Assembly: GCA_949281375.1 (NCBI GenBank)
Contig: CASDLT010000008.1
Coordinates: forward strand, 1 to 49,278
DNA: 49,278 nt
From: an uncultured Nitrosomonas sp.
Lineage (GTDB): Bacteria; Pseudomonadota; Gammaproteobacteria; Burkholderiales; Nitrosomonadaceae
Reading direction: 5' to 3'
Position 1 is the first letter of the stretch, and each line of letters begins with the position of its first letter. The notes beneath the pieces are model-generated. The model searched no databases. It was not told where the DNA came from and saw only the letters and a list, made by a program, of their open reading frames with translations. Positions 1-8,637 of this stretch are shown here, piece after piece. A program made the position numbers and the translations under genes.

Positions 1-2487
1 CTGGCCGAAACGGCTATTCAATTTGCGCTCAATTTTCATGAAAACTGGCTAACGCAACCCAGTCATTTTGGCCGCCCCATCGGCGAGCACAGCAATATCC
101 CTCAGCACCTGCTGGTGGTAGCGATGGGCAAACTCGGCGGCGGCGAATTGAATGTGTCATCGGATGTCGATCTGGTGTTTGTGTATCCGGAAGATGGCGA
201 AACCAATGGCCGGAAATGCATATCGAACCACGAGTTCTTTGCCCGCCTCGGGCGCAAGCTCATCGCTAGCCTGAATGATTATACCGTCGACGGTTACGTG
301 TTCCGGGTCGATATGCGTTTGCGGCCACACGGAGAAAACAGTCCGCTGGCGATCAGTTTTCCCATGCTGGAGGAATATTTTCTCAAGCAAGGCCGGGAAT
401 GGGAGCGGTACGCCTGGATCAAGGGCCGCATCATTGCCGGGCATGCGGATGCCGACGCGCAATCCATCCTGATGGAAAGAATCGTGCGTCCTTTCGTATT
501 CCGCAAATATCTCGATTTCGGCGCCTATGAATCGATGCGACGATTGCATGCGCAATTGCGCAAGGAAGTCGAACGCCGTGAAATGCATGACAACATCAAA
601 CTCGGCCCGGGCGGCATCCGCGAAATCGAATTCATCACGCAGGTCTTCCAGTTGATTCGCGGCGGCCGTGATGCCGATCTGTGCATTCGGCCCACGCTCA
701 ACGTCCTGCAACGCATCCAGAAAAAACAGCAACTGCCGGAACAAGCCGTGACCGAGCTGACCCAGGCATATCATTTCCTGCGCAAGCTCGAGCATCGCCT
801 GCAATATTTGGATGATCAGCAAACCCAGACCCTTCCGCTCGGTGTCGACGACCAGAACCTCGTCGCGATGGCGATGGGATTTCCGGATTACGCGCGTTTC
901 ATGCAGCAACTCGACATTCACCGCAAGAATGTCACGCGCCAGTTCGAATTGATTTTTGCCACGCCGCGCAAATCGCCCACGCATGACATGCTGGCGTATT
1001 TATGGCAAACCGAAACGCAGGATGTTTCCCAATCGGAAGCCGCAACGACGCAGCTCACAACCATGGGATTTACCGAACCCGCGAAGATTTCCGAGCGGCT
1101 GCGCGCTTTTTATCAGGGTCTGTGCTATCAGCAATTGCCCGAATCCAGCCGCCAGCACATCAATACGTTGGTCCCGCTGATCATCGAGGTAGTAGCTGAA
1201 CTGCCGCCTGTTGAAATAACGCTCGCCCGCATGCTGCGTTTGCTGGAGAACATCAGTTCACAAACCTCTTATCTGGCGTTGTTGCTGGAACACCCGCAAA
1301 CCTTACAACGCGTAGCCGAATTGGTCAGCATCAGTCAATGGGCGAGCGATTACCTCGGCCGGCACCCGATCCTGCTCGATGAACTGCTCGGCCATGATGC
1401 ACCGCACCCCGCACCGAATTGGCAAGTGCTTGCCAATGATCTTGCCTATCAACTCAATCATGACAACAGTCCCAAGAATGACATCCTGGAATGGCAAATG
1501 GATGTGCTGCGGCATTTCCAGCACGCCCAGGTTTTCCGCCTGCTGGTGACCGATCTGGAAGGCTCGCTGCTGCTGGAAACCCTGAGCGATCATCTGACTG
1601 CGCTGGCGGATCTGATTCTTGGCGCGGTATCGAATCTGGCTTGGAATGGCCTGAAAAAGCGTCACCGCGACACGCCGGCGTTCGCGGTCATCGGCTATGG
1701 AAAACTGGGTGGCAAAGAACTCGGGTATGTTTCCGATCTCGATCTGATCTTTCTGTACGATGACGATCACCCCGACGCCGCGGAAATTTACACTAAGCTC
1801 GGCCAGAGCATCAATGCCTGGCTCACCCGGCATACATCGGCTGGATTGCTTTACGAGACCGACCTGCGCCTGCGGCCGAACGGCGCCACCGGCCTGCTGG
1901 TCAATTCGATGGAAGCGTTTGCGCAATACCAGCGCGAGCACGCCTGGGTGTGGGAACATCAGGCATTGACACGGGCGCGTTTCGTCGTGGGCGACAGTCT
2001 GGTCGGAGAAACCTTTGAGAAAACCCGCAAGGAAATCCTGTGCAAATCGCGCAACTTGGGCGAACTCAAGCAGGAAATTCTAAAAATGCGCGAAAAAATG
2101 CGCGATGTCCACCCCAATCCCACTGCATTATTTGACATCAAGCACGACCGCGGCGGCATCATCGATGTCGAATTCATCGTGCAATATCTGGTGCTCGGTT
2201 ACGCGCACCAATTTCCGGAACTGACCGGCAACATCGGCAACATCGCGCTGCTGAAACTAGCTGGCCAGCTTCATCTGATTTCGATCGACATTGCCGAACA
2301 GGTGCGCTCCGCCTACCGGGAATTCCGCCGCATCCAGCACCGCCAACGCCTAAGCGGCGATGCCGACATGACCGGCAGCGCGCCGATCGATGGCCAAGCC
2401 CCCGAGTTCATCCGTATCGAAGGCAGCCATCTAAAGGATGACCGCATGGCAGTGCTGGCGCTATGGGAAGAAGTGTTTGGACATTGA
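1..2487 (+). CDS. glnE: Bifunctional glutamine synthetase adenylyltransferase/adenylyl-removing enzyme (5'-truncated by window edge)
   Basis: The frame is open from base 1 to TGA at 2485-2487, giving 828 visible codons. Family members are roughly 900-980 aa, so about the first tenth lies upstream. The enzyme adds and removes AMP on glutamine synthetase in response to PII and glutamine, in the cytoplasm. Two nucleotidyltransferase cores are visible, as expected for the duplicated GlnE architecture. The first (residues about 41-65 of the visible part) has GKLGGGELN then SSDVDL; the second (about 565-590) has GKLGGKELG then SDLDLIFLYDDD. Each carries the paired acidic metal-binding residues. The N-terminal copy is the deadenylylating half and the C-terminal copy the adenylylating half in known family members. 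The gene stands alone before the pilin; no terminator is evident in the 168 bp that follow. Confidence 0.96.
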   Translation: MAETAIQFALNFHENWLTQPSHFGRPIGEHSNIPQHLLVVAMGKLGGGELNVSSDVDLVFVYPEDGETNGRKCISNHEFFARLGRKLIASLNDYTVDGYVFRVDMRLRPHGENSPLAISFPMLEEYFLKQGREWERYAWIKGRIIAGHADADAQSILMERIVRPFVFRKYLDFGAYESMRRLHAQLRKEVERREMHDNIKLGPGGIREIEFITQVFQLIRGGRDADLCIRPTLNVLQRIQKKQQLPEQAVTELTQAYHFLRKLEHRLQYLDDQQTQTLPLGVDDQNLVAMAMGFPDYARFMQQLDIHRKNVTRQFELIFATPRKSPTHDMLAYLWQTETQDVSQSEAATTQLTTMGFTEPAKISERLRAFYQGLCYQQLPESSRQHINTLVPLIIEVVAELPPVEITLARMLRLLENISSQTSYLALLLEHPQTLQRVAELVSISQWASDYLGRHPILLDELLGHDAPHPAPNWQVLANDLAYQLNHDNSPKNDILEWQMDVLRHFQHAQVFRLLVTDLEGSLLLETLSDHLTALADLILGAVSNLAWNGLKKRHRDTPAFAVIGYGKLGGKELGYVSDLDLIFLYDDDHPDAAEIYTKLGQSINAWLTRHTSAGLLYETDLRLRPNGATGLLVNSMEAFAQYQREHAWVWEHQALTRARFVVGDSLVGETFEKTRKEILCKSRNLGELKQEILKMREKMRDVHPNPTALFDIKHDRGGIIDVEFIVQYLVLGYAHQFPELTGNIGNIALLKLAGQLHLISIDIAEQVRSAYREFRRIQHRQRLSGDADMTGSAPIDGQAPEFIRIEGSHLKDDRMAVLALWEEVFGH

Positions 2488-2586
2488 AACATCGGATTCA
2501 TCATGATAAAACCTTCAACGATTGCTCGAATTCACGACAGATCCCATCAGATCAGATAATAAAGGAATAAATGCTGTAACAAAATT

Positions 2587-2603
2587 CTGGCACGATTTCT
2601 GCT
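2587..2603 (+). promoter_or_regulatory. Sigma-54-type promoter of the pilin gene
   Basis: CTGGCACGATTTCTGCT matches the sigma-54 consensus (YTGGCACGRNNNTTGCW) at all but one defined position; the -24 GG is at 2589-2590 and the -12 GC at 2601-2602, with correct spacing. It lies 53 bp upstream of a type IV pilin start. In other bacteria pilA is activated by PilR with RpoN, so the match is functionally plausible. Start of transcription would fall near 2613-2616. No PilR site was identified. Confidence 0.75.
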
Positions 2604-2615
2604 ATTACTTTCGCA

Positions 2616-2629
2616 CACACCACGGTGTG
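2616..2629. repeat. Short perfect dyad at the predicted pilin transcription start
   Basis: CACACC and GGTGTG form a perfect 6-bp inverted repeat around a 2-nt centre (2622-2623). It lies 13-26 bp downstream of the -12 element, so it is at or just after the predicted start site. It could be an operator or part of a 5' leader hairpin; the sequence does not decide between these. Confidence 0.35.
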
Positions 2630-2655
2630 CCTACTAACCTACAGGAGAACAACAA

Positions 2656-3099
2656 ATGCAACATACACAAAAAGGTTTCACACTGATTGAATTAATGATC
2701 GTTGTCGCCATCATCGGTATTCTGGCCGCCGTGGCTGTACCTGCTTATCAAAGTTATACGCTGAAGGCAAAATTCACAGAGATTATTAATGCTACTGCGG
2801 GAATTAAAGCTGGTATCGAGATATGTGTTCAAGAAGGCGCATGTTTTAACGCTGGTGGCCCCGCAATTCAAAACGTTGCTTTTGGATTTATGGGACTTAT
2901 ACCAGCTGCTCCTGTAGGCACAACTCTATTAAACAACGTGGCTATTACAGCAGCAGGTGTAATTACTGCCACATCAAATTCAGCCCAGGGTCTAGCTGGA
3001 GAACAATATGTATTAACTCCTACGGTAGACGCACAAGGCAAAGTAACTTGGGCTGTAGGTGGCTCATGCAGAACTCGAGTTGATGGTGCGATTTGTTAA
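2656..3099 (+). CDS. pilA: Type IV pilin major-subunit-like protein (PilA/PilE family)
   Basis: The 147-aa prepilin has a short leader ending in KG, followed by [20 protein letters not shown], the signature for prepilin peptidase cleavage after Gly7 and methylation of Phe8. The conserved mature Glu5 is present. Residues 8 to about 30 form the hydrophobic helix that anchors the subunit and packs the fibre. Four cysteines occur (C57, C63, C138, C147); the last two bracket a C-terminal loop like the disulfide region of PilE/PilA. An AGGAG ribosome binding site lies at 2642-2646, in good position for the ATG. It is transcribed alone between a sigma-54-like promoter and a strong terminator. It is 21 kb from pilMNOPQ, so its partnership with that machine is inferred. 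The pilA symbol follows the family, not a proven major-pilin role. Confidence 0.9.
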   Translation: MQHTQKGFTLIELMIVVAIIGILAAVAVPAYQSYTLKAKFTEIINATAGIKAGIEICVQEGACFNAGGPAIQNVAFGFMGLIPAAPVGTTLLNNVAITAAGVITATSNSAQGLAGEQYVLTPTVDAQGKVTWAVGGSCRTRVDGAIC

Positions 3100-3120
3100 G
3101 AAAGTTTAGTCTCTCTATAA

Positions 3121-3145
3121 AAAACCGCCTTACAGGCGGTTTTTT
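3121..3145 (+). terminator. Rho-independent terminator of the pilin gene
   Basis: AAAACCGCCT (3121-3130) pairs perfectly with AGGCGGTTTT (3134-3143), giving a 10-bp stem with a tiny loop and a continuous run of T. It starts 21 bp after the pilin stop codon. Confidence 0.92.
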
Positions 3146-3727
3146 ACTAACGAGTTTTGCCATTCTTTATTTACATGAAATCCTCATATTTATTCAAAAG
3201 CTTTTAGCATTCTTTACTGTATTTAGCGACCCTTCAGTCTAAAAACCCTAGAATCCTCGCGTTTCTTTTCAATTCATACTAAATTTCCATTTAGAGTTAA
3301 TTCACGCGATATTTACCGCCCATGGAATACCCAGTCTTATCTTTAAATGGCCTAAATATGAACTTCATGTTCTTTTAATCCTTAAACTTAAGATCATGAA
3401 TAAATGATCGGTTCAGAGTAAATTCTTGAATTTTATTCACATAAAAATCAATTGCTTAAACTATTTTCATTTTGACGCATTCGGACAAAAAATGACCATT
3501 TACGTCATTTTAAATCGCAATAAATTAATAATTCATTAAAATCAATAGATTATTAACCATTCCTCCAGCAACCTAGCTTCGGACGTAGTGCATTACTGCA
3601 ACAGCATGAATCGTCCCTGCCTGGAGACGATATAAAATAAAAAAATGAAATTTTCTTAACAGGAACCTGCGGTAATTTTTTCGAAATTTGGGCCATCTCA
3701 GGAAATTCATCAGCAGGCCAAGATTTA
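3146..3727. other. AT-rich intergenic region with one hairpin
   Basis: No coding sequence with a recognisable product is seen in these 582 bp. The only clear structure is an 8-bp inverted repeat at 3489-3511 (AAAATGAC and GTCATTTT around a 7-nt loop), which is too A/T-rich to call a terminator with confidence. A long minus-strand open frame crosses the right part of this stretch, but its translation looks like no protein and it runs antisense to the DUF4160/DUF2442 remnants. Confidence 0.6.
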
Positions 3728-3861
3728 TCATTTTGGCTCGAACCGGTTCGCTTGCAAAGCAGCGGCGGGTTTCTCAAAATGAAATTGGACGTCTTCAAGG
3801 CATGATCAGCGACCATTAATACCAATTGAGAGAGGCATGGCATGCCTACTTCCACGATTGA
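3728..3861 (+). pseudogene. DUF4160 family remnant (frameshifted, internal stop)
   Basis: Frame 3728-3772 reads SFWLEPVRLQSSGGF, a close match to the conserved core of DUF4160 proteins (FWLxPVRLxSSGGF). The match then jumps frame near 3770-3772: from 3772 it reads SQNEIGRLQGMISDH, a TAA stop at 3817-3819, then YQLERAWHAYFHD and TGA at 3859-3861. This is the usual C-terminal pattern of the family. The N-terminal half is not recognisable upstream. At least one frameshift and one nonsense codon are therefore present. Its end overlaps the start of the DUF2442 remnant by 20 bp; the two families are commonly neighbours in bacterial genomes. The function of DUF4160 is unknown to me. Confidence 0.7.
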
Positions 3862-4150
3862 AATGGAAATTCCTGCGCAGAAAATATTACGTTGACAGAG
3901 GATTACCTTACATGTTGATTTGAGCGATGGGCGCACCATTTCCGTACCTCTGGCGTGGTACCCAAGACTCACGCATGCTTCTCGCGCGGAGCAGAATAAT
4001 TGGCGCCTGATTGGAAGAGGATCCGGAATACGTTGGGAAGATCTCGATGAAGATATCAGTGTTGAGGGATTATTGAGAGGCAAACCTTTGGGCGAAAGTC
4101 AAACATCCTTCAAAAAATGGCTGGAAAAACGATCATCCCGTTCTTTATAA
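3842..4150 (+). pseudogene. DUF2442 family gene with in-frame TGA
   Basis: From ATG 3842 the frame reads MPTSTIEMEIPAQKILR, then TGA at 3893-3895, then QRITLHVDLSDGRTISVPLA and onward to TAA at 4148-4150. The part after the stop has the DUF2442 hallmarks: LSDGRTISVPLAWYPRL, NWRLIG, GIRWEDLDEDISVEGLL and a final SFKKWL. The reading frame is the same on both sides of the stop, and the total of about 102 codons fits the family, so a single nonsense substitution is the simplest reading. A shorter product starting at TTG 3920 (76 aa) is possible but would lack the first beta strands. With the broken DUF4160 partner just upstream, loss of function of the pair is the likely explanation. A sequencing error at the TGA cannot be excluded. 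Confidence 0.75.
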
Positions 4151-4208
4151 AATCCATTTTTTGACTTACTCGCGACTCTGGACATGCCAGCGTATTTCTA
4201 GCGCAGCT

Positions 4209-6590
4209 TTACTTGATGCACACCACGCGCACCTGATGAATATCGGTGATGCCCTGCAAGACTTTCTCGATGCCATCCTGTTTCAGCGTTCGCATACCCT
4301 CGCTCAACGCCGTGACCAGCATGTCCGCAACGCGGGCACGCTCCTGGATGTTCTTTTTCAAGGCATCGGTGGCGGTCATCAGTTCGTGCAATCCCACCCG
4401 GCCGGCAAAGCCGGTGTCGTTGCAATGCTCGCAGCCGACCGGTTTGTACAGGGTAAGCTGGCCGGCTTCGTTGCCATACTGCTGAATCCAGTGCGCAAGG
4501 ATTTCTTGCGTGGCAGTTTTCGGATCGGCTTTGAAATGATCGATGTTGGTGAGTTCTTCGCAATATTCCGTCAGCAGCATGCGAATTTCCGGTTCGCTCG
4601 GATGATAGGCTTCCTTGCATTTGCACAGGCGCTTGGCCAGCCGTTGCGCCAGCACGCCCAGCAACGCGTCGGAAAAGTTGAACGGATCCATGCCCATATC
4701 CAGCAGGCGGATCACGGACTCGGGTGCGCTGTTGGTATGCAAGGTCGCCAGCACCAAGTGACCGGTCAGCGACGCTTCGATGCCAATGCTGGTGGTTTCC
4801 TTGTCGCGCATCTCGCCCACCATGATGATGTCCGGATCGGCCCGCAAGAAGGATCGCATGATGGCCGGAAAGGTCAACCCTGCCTTGACATTGATCTGCA
4901 CCTGCCGCAGCCCTTTCTGCGTGATCTCGACCGGATCTTCTGCAGTCCAGATTTTGGTGTCATGGCGATTGAGGTATTTCAGCACCGAATGCAGCGTGGT
5001 GGTTTTGCCGGAACCGGTCGGGCCGCAGACGAAAAACAATCCATAAGGTTTGCTGATGATTTTTTTCAGCGAGTCTAGGTTATTCGCGGTGAATCCCATT
5101 TTCTCCAGCGGTATTGGTTCGCCCGCCGCCAGAATCCGCATCACCACATCTTCCACGCCGCCGGCGGAAGGAATGGTCGCCACCCGCAATTCGATATCCA
5201 GGGGCGAAAATTTGCGGAATTTGATTTTGCCATCCTGCGGCTTGCGCTTTTCGGAAATATCCATGTCGCACATGATCTTGATCCTTGTCACCAGCGGATT
5301 GCGGTAATTGGCCGGAATCTCGATATAGGGCATCAACGAGCCATCCTTGCGAAAGCGGATCTTGGTCTTTTCCTTGCCAGAATACGGTTCGATGTGTATG
5401 TCGGAGACGCCCATCTTGTAGGCATCGATGATGATTTTGTTGACCAGCTTGACGAGTTCGTTATCCGAGGCTGCCGAGGTGTCCTCTTTGTCGCCGGTGA
5501 CTTCTTCAAATGCGTCTCCGCCTTCCAGATTGAACAGCATCTCATTGATGTCGCCGGCGTTGATCTCGCCCGGCCCGGCGCCATAAAACTGTTCAATGGT
5601 GGCGTCAAACTCGCGCCGCGTCGTAACGGCATAGGCGATTTTATGCTTCGGAAAAATCGTGCTTGCAACGCGCTGAGATTTGATTCGCTCCGGATCAAGC
5701 GTCAACACGATGATCCCATCCCTGGTTTCATCAATCGGCAGCCAGACGTTGCTTTCCACATAATCTTTTTTCAGGTGCTTCAGCAGCTCCATGGGCTTGA
5801 TGCGGTCTTTCTTGAAAGGCTCATACGGGCAGCCGTAGAATCCAGACAACGCCTTACCGATCTGTGATGCCTCGATGCGCAAATCATCCATCAGCACTTC
5901 TTCCAGATCGCAGCCCTTCTTTTTTGCGGATCGCACCGCCAGTTCCAGCTCGGCGGCGGAAACCGCAGCTTGTCCCACCAGCGCGCCATATTTCGATTGC
6001 GGCCCCTGGACGAGTTTCTGGGGTTGCTTCAGGATTGTCGCCAGCGTCCTGCAGAGTTCCTGGACGCCTTCCAAGGCAATGGCCTCAAACGGCTGGTTAT
6101 TCTTTTGATTGATCACCTGCACCAAACCCAGCAGTTCCTGCGCATCAGCCGTTAAAATCGGTGCCACGATCATCTGCTTGGTGCGGTAACCGGTGCGTTT
6201 ATCGATCTCATGCGAAAACGCCAAATGCGCATCGATCGCTTTCAACTCGCTTTTATTGTAGACATCTTCAATATGGACGAGTTTTTTCTTGGCGCTGACA
6301 TAGCCGGTGACAGTGCTTTCAAGCATCGGCAGTTTCAGATCCTGAATCGCGTTGAGCCCTGCCCTGACCCGGGTTATCAATACCGATCGATCTTCGCTCA
6401 AGGTATAGATAATCAGCCGGTCGGCATTGAATACGCCGCGAAGTTCCTTGCTCATTTCCAGCATGATCTCATCCATGTTGCCGGATGCCTGGATTTTTGC
6501 GAGCGCCGCTTGCAGGTTATTGGAAAAATCCAATTCGTTGCCGATACTCGATCCATCTTTTCGTAGCAAGGATATCGGGGCTGTACTCAT
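4209..6590 (-). CDS. GspE/PilB-family secretion ATPase with N-terminal GAF domain
   Basis: This 793-aa cytoplasmic protein has three parts. Residues about 20-190 form a GAF-like sensor region. Residues about 200-330 resemble the MshEN/T2SSE N-terminal domain. The C-terminal half is a hexameric secretion ATPase with Walker A GPTGSGKTTT near residue 520, an Asp box and Walker B (PDIIMVGEMRD), and the His box HLVLATLHTNSA. A four-cysteine zinc site is visible (CKCKE ... CEHCNDTG), typical of GspE/PilB extension ATPases. Such enzymes power pilus extension or type II secretion. The GAF domain suggests control by a ligand or second messenger, and MshEN domains bind cyclic di-GMP in studied cases. 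No inner-membrane platform or pseudopilin gene is adjacent, so I do not assign pilB. The start at ATG 6590 has GGAG about 10 nt upstream. Confidence 0.88.
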   Translation of the reverse strand: MSTAPISLLRKDGSSIGNELDFSNNLQAALAKIQASGNMDEIMLEMSKELRGVFNADRLIIYTLSEDRSVLITRVRAGLNAIQDLKLPMLESTVTGYVSAKKKLVHIEDVYNKSELKAIDAHLAFSHEIDKRTGYRTKQMIVAPILTADAQELLGLVQVINQKNNQPFEAIALEGVQELCRTLATILKQPQKLVQGPQSKYGALVGQAAVSAAELELAVRSAKKKGCDLEEVLMDDLRIEASQIGKALSGFYGCPYEPFKKDRIKPMELLKHLKKDYVESNVWLPIDETRDGIIVLTLDPERIKSQRVASTIFPKHKIAYAVTTRREFDATIEQFYGAGPGEINAGDINEMLFNLEGGDAFEEVTGDKEDTSAASDNELVKLVNKIIIDAYKMGVSDIHIEPYSGKEKTKIRFRKDGSLMPYIEIPANYRNPLVTRIKIMCDMDISEKRKPQDGKIKFRKFSPLDIELRVATIPSAGGVEDVVMRILAAGEPIPLEKMGFTANNLDSLKKIISKPYGLFFVCGPTGSGKTTTLHSVLKYLNRHDTKIWTAEDPVEITQKGLRQVQINVKAGLTFPAIMRSFLRADPDIIMVGEMRDKETTSIGIEASLTGHLVLATLHTNSAPESVIRLLDMGMDPFNFSDALLGVLAQRLAKRLCKCKEAYHPSEPEIRMLLTEYCEELTNIDHFKADPKTATQEILAHWIQQYGNEAGQLTLYKPVGCEHCNDTGFAGRVGLHELMTATDALKKNIQERARVADMLVTALSEGMRTLKQDGIEKVLQGITDIHQVRVVCIK

Positions 6591-6614
6591 GACATCAGTT
6601 CTCCACAGAATGCA

Positions 6615-7379
6615 CTAAAACTCAAATGATTGATTGTTTTCAAGCCGGCGCGGTTTGAACCTGGCGATGGAATGCTGAATCTCCGCCATCGTCACATCGG
6701 CCTCACCCGGTTTTAAATGGGAAATATATATGTCTGCATCGCGCTCAAATTTTTCCAGTTCTTCGGCAAGCAAACTCGGACAGAGATGCTTGGATCGGAT
6801 GGCAATATCACGTTTCTGATTGCAAAAAGCGGACTCGATGATGAGGTATTTCAAATTCTCGATCTGATTGGCGATCGGCCATAGCGCCGGGTTGGTGGTG
6901 GTGTCGCCGGTGAATATCAGGCTCGCCCGCCCAGAATCCAGTTGATAACCCACGGTTGGCACGACGTGATTGGCGGGTAATGGAATAATCCTGCGGCCAT
7001 TCAGATCCGTGACATCGCCCAGCGCGAGCGCTTCATATCGCATATAGGGGGAAGATGAATTGGGAATCTTGGTGAAGTCGGGCCATAACTGCCAGTTGAA
7101 TAAATGGCTCTCTAATGTTGCCAAAGTGGCCTGAGTGGCATGAATAGTGACTGGCTGGGTTCGTAACGAACCTACAGTGTCGATTAGAAAGGGAATGCAT
7201 GCAATATGATCGAGATGCGCATGCGTGACAAAAATATGATCAATCGCGATCAGTTCATCCAGCGTCAAATTGCCAACGCCGGTTCCGGCATCAATCAGGA
7301 CATCCCCATCCAGCAGCATGGCTGTGGTCTGAGCGCCATTTCCTATTCCTCCGCTACATCCCAGGATCCTGAGTTTCAA
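6615..7379 (-). CDS. Metallo-beta-lactamase-fold hydrolase, class II cyclic-nucleotide phosphodiesterase-like
   Basis: The 254-aa protein begins MKLRILGCSGGIG and carries the metal-binding motif THAHLDHI (H-x-H-x-D-H). Later it has a histidine in LPANHV, an acidic residue in FTGDTTTNP and a final histidine in YISHLKPGE, the order expected for a binuclear zinc hydrolase of this fold. The HxHLDH form together with YLIIESAF resembles class II cAMP/cGMP phosphodiesterases, so 3',5'-cyclic nucleotide hydrolysis is a reasonable guess, but other substrates are possible. The start is TTG at 7377-7379; AGAGGTG about 7 nt upstream supports it. No signal peptide is seen, so it should be cytoplasmic. It lies 24 bp downstream-to-upstream from the GAF ATPase and 18 bp from the universal stress gene, in one direction. 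Confidence 0.75.
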   Translation of the reverse strand: MKLRILGCSGGIGNGAQTTAMLLDGDVLIDAGTGVGNLTLDELIAIDHIFVTHAHLDHIACIPFLIDTVGSLRTQPVTIHATQATLATLESHLFNWQLWPDFTKIPNSSSPYMRYEALALGDVTDLNGRRIIPLPANHVVPTVGYQLDSGRASLIFTGDTTTNPALWPIANQIENLKYLIIESAFCNQKRDIAIRSKHLCPSLLAEELEKFERDADIYISHLKPGEADVTMAEIQHSIARFKPRRLENNQSFEF

Positions 7380-7397
7380 AGGGTTTCACCTCTCTGT

Positions 7398-7823
7398 TCA
7401 TTTGACCAATAACACTGGAATACTTGATAGCTGCATCACCTTGTTCGTCACCGATCCCAGCAGCAAACCCTGAATGCCTCCCATGCCACGAGGACCCATC
7501 ACGATTTGGTGGTAGTGCTTTTCGGCAGCAAAACGCACAATCATGTCTGCCGGATCGCCAACAGTTATATGATACTGGTAGGGAATGCCAGCCTGATCGA
7601 GGAAATCACGGGTGTTTTGCAGGCATTTCAAGCCTTCGTCCTGATGATATTGTTTAATATCAGCCTGATTGATGAATAACGACACGTTCCCATCCAGAGT
7701 ACGCTGAACGCTCAGCAGGTGTAGTTCGGGCTTTTCCTTGTACCAATCGAGCATGGAAACGAAACTGGCCACCGCTTTTTTAGAGTTTTCCGAGCCATCC
7801 ACTGGTAAAAGAATTTTTAACAT
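7398..7823 (-). CDS. Universal stress protein, UspA family
   Basis: This 141-aa single-domain protein starts MLKILLPVDGSENS, the standard first strand of the Usp fold. It ends with the nucleotide-binding motif GPRGMGGIQGLLLGSV (G-x2-G-x9-G-S), which marks the ATP-binding subclass. The SIPVLLVK C-terminus is typical. Members protect cells under starvation or stress by means that remain poorly defined. A good ribosome binding site (AGGAAG) precedes the ATG. It follows the terC gene by 38 bp on the same strand, so co-transcription is likely. Confidence 0.9.
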   Translation of the reverse strand: MLKILLPVDGSENSKKAVASFVSMLDWYKEKPELHLLSVQRTLDGNVSLFINQADIKQYHQDEGLKCLQNTRDFLDQAGIPYQYHITVGDPADMIVRFAAEKHYHQIVMGPRGMGGIQGLLLGSVTNKVMQLSSIPVLLVK

Positions 7824-7861
7824 GACGTTTTCTTCCTGTTGTGTTGTAGATGAAATGATTA

Positions 7862-8587
7862 CTATTGCTTCGGCATGGTATCGTCGAGCAGATCAACCAC
7901 CGGTTTTTGAACATCCCTGTGACGCGCTGCGAGTGCCTTACCGGCGGAAACGACCACCAGTGCAGCCACAGCAGGCGCAATCCAGTGCAAATATTGCGCT
8001 TGAGAATCAACCCAGGCTTTGGTAACCACATCTGTGATAACCATGTCACCTGCAATCCACCCCAGCAATCCCGCGCCGATGGCAATCGTGATGGGAAAAC
8101 GATCCATGAGCTTCATCACCAGTTGGCTTCCCCATACGATGATTGGCACGCTGATCACAAGGCCAAAGATGACCAGCGAAAGATCATCCTTCGCAGCGCC
8201 AGCAATCGCGATGACGTTATCCAGGCTCATGACGGCATCAGCCACAATGATGGTCTTGATGGCACCCAACAACGTCGTGCTTGCGTCGATTTCGTGTCCA
8301 TCTCCCGCTGATTCGGGCTGCATCAGTTTGATGCCAATCCAGATCAGCAAGGCCGCTCCGGCGATTTTCAGGTAGGGAATCGCCAATAAGCTCAAAGCAA
8401 AAAAGATCAGCACGATCCGAAGCATGATCGCGCCAAATACCCCCCAGAAAATACCCAGCTTGCGCTGCTGCTCGGGCAATCGCCGGCATGCCAATGCGAT
8501 CACCACGGCATTGTCGCCACCCAGGACGATATCAATCGCGATGATTTTTAAGACTGCAAACCAGAACTCAGGATCCTCAAAAGCCAT
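7862..8587 (-). CDS. TerC family integral membrane protein
   Basis: The 241-aa protein has the TerC layout: a first helix followed by VLGGDNAVVIALA near residue 22, several hydrophobic helices, and a second acidic motif in the middle (VADAVMSLDNVIAIAGA). These conserved aspartates and asparagines inside the membrane are the family hallmark. Relatives take part in tellurite resistance or, as shown for several, in manganese export and metal loading of secreted proteins; the substrate here cannot be read from sequence. It sits in a minus-strand run with a stress protein. The 50 bp upstream are too short to hold the yybP-ykoY manganese riboswitch often found before such genes. Confidence 0.85.
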   Translation of the reverse strand: MAFEDPEFWFAVLKIIAIDIVLGGDNAVVIALACRRLPEQQRKLGIFWGVFGAIMLRIVLIFFALSLLAIPYLKIAGAALLIWIGIKLMQPESAGDGHEIDASTTLLGAIKTIIVADAVMSLDNVIAIAGAAKDDLSLVIFGLVISVPIIVWGSQLVMKLMDRFPITIAIGAGLLGWIAGDMVITDVVTKAWVDSQAQYLHWIAPAVAALVVVSAGKALAARHRDVQKPVVDLLDDTMPKQ

Positions 8588-8637
8588 TTATTTTTCCCCA
8601 GCAAAATTTCATGTCAACAACCCAGACCAGAATCATT

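Noticed and set aside
157..984. A 275-aa open frame on the minus strand
   Set aside because: It lies wholly inside glnE, whose plus-strand translation contains both nucleotidyltransferase motifs.
3319..3331. 13-mer CCCATGGAATACC repeated at 28805-28817
   Set aside because: In a window of this size several chance 13-base matches are expected; the flanks do not match and there is no common context.
3489..3511. 8-bp inverted repeat as a terminator
   Set aside because: The stem is almost all A/T, no T-run clearly follows and no gene ends nearby.
3553..4083. A 176-aa open frame on the minus strand
   Set aside because: It runs antisense to the DUF4160/DUF2442 remnants, which match known families on the plus strand; its own translation has no family character and no ribosome binding site.
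4161..5078. A 305-aa open frame on the plus strand
   Set aside because: It is the antisense shadow of the secretion ATPase gene, His/Gln-rich in the way typical of reversed G+C-rich coding DNA.
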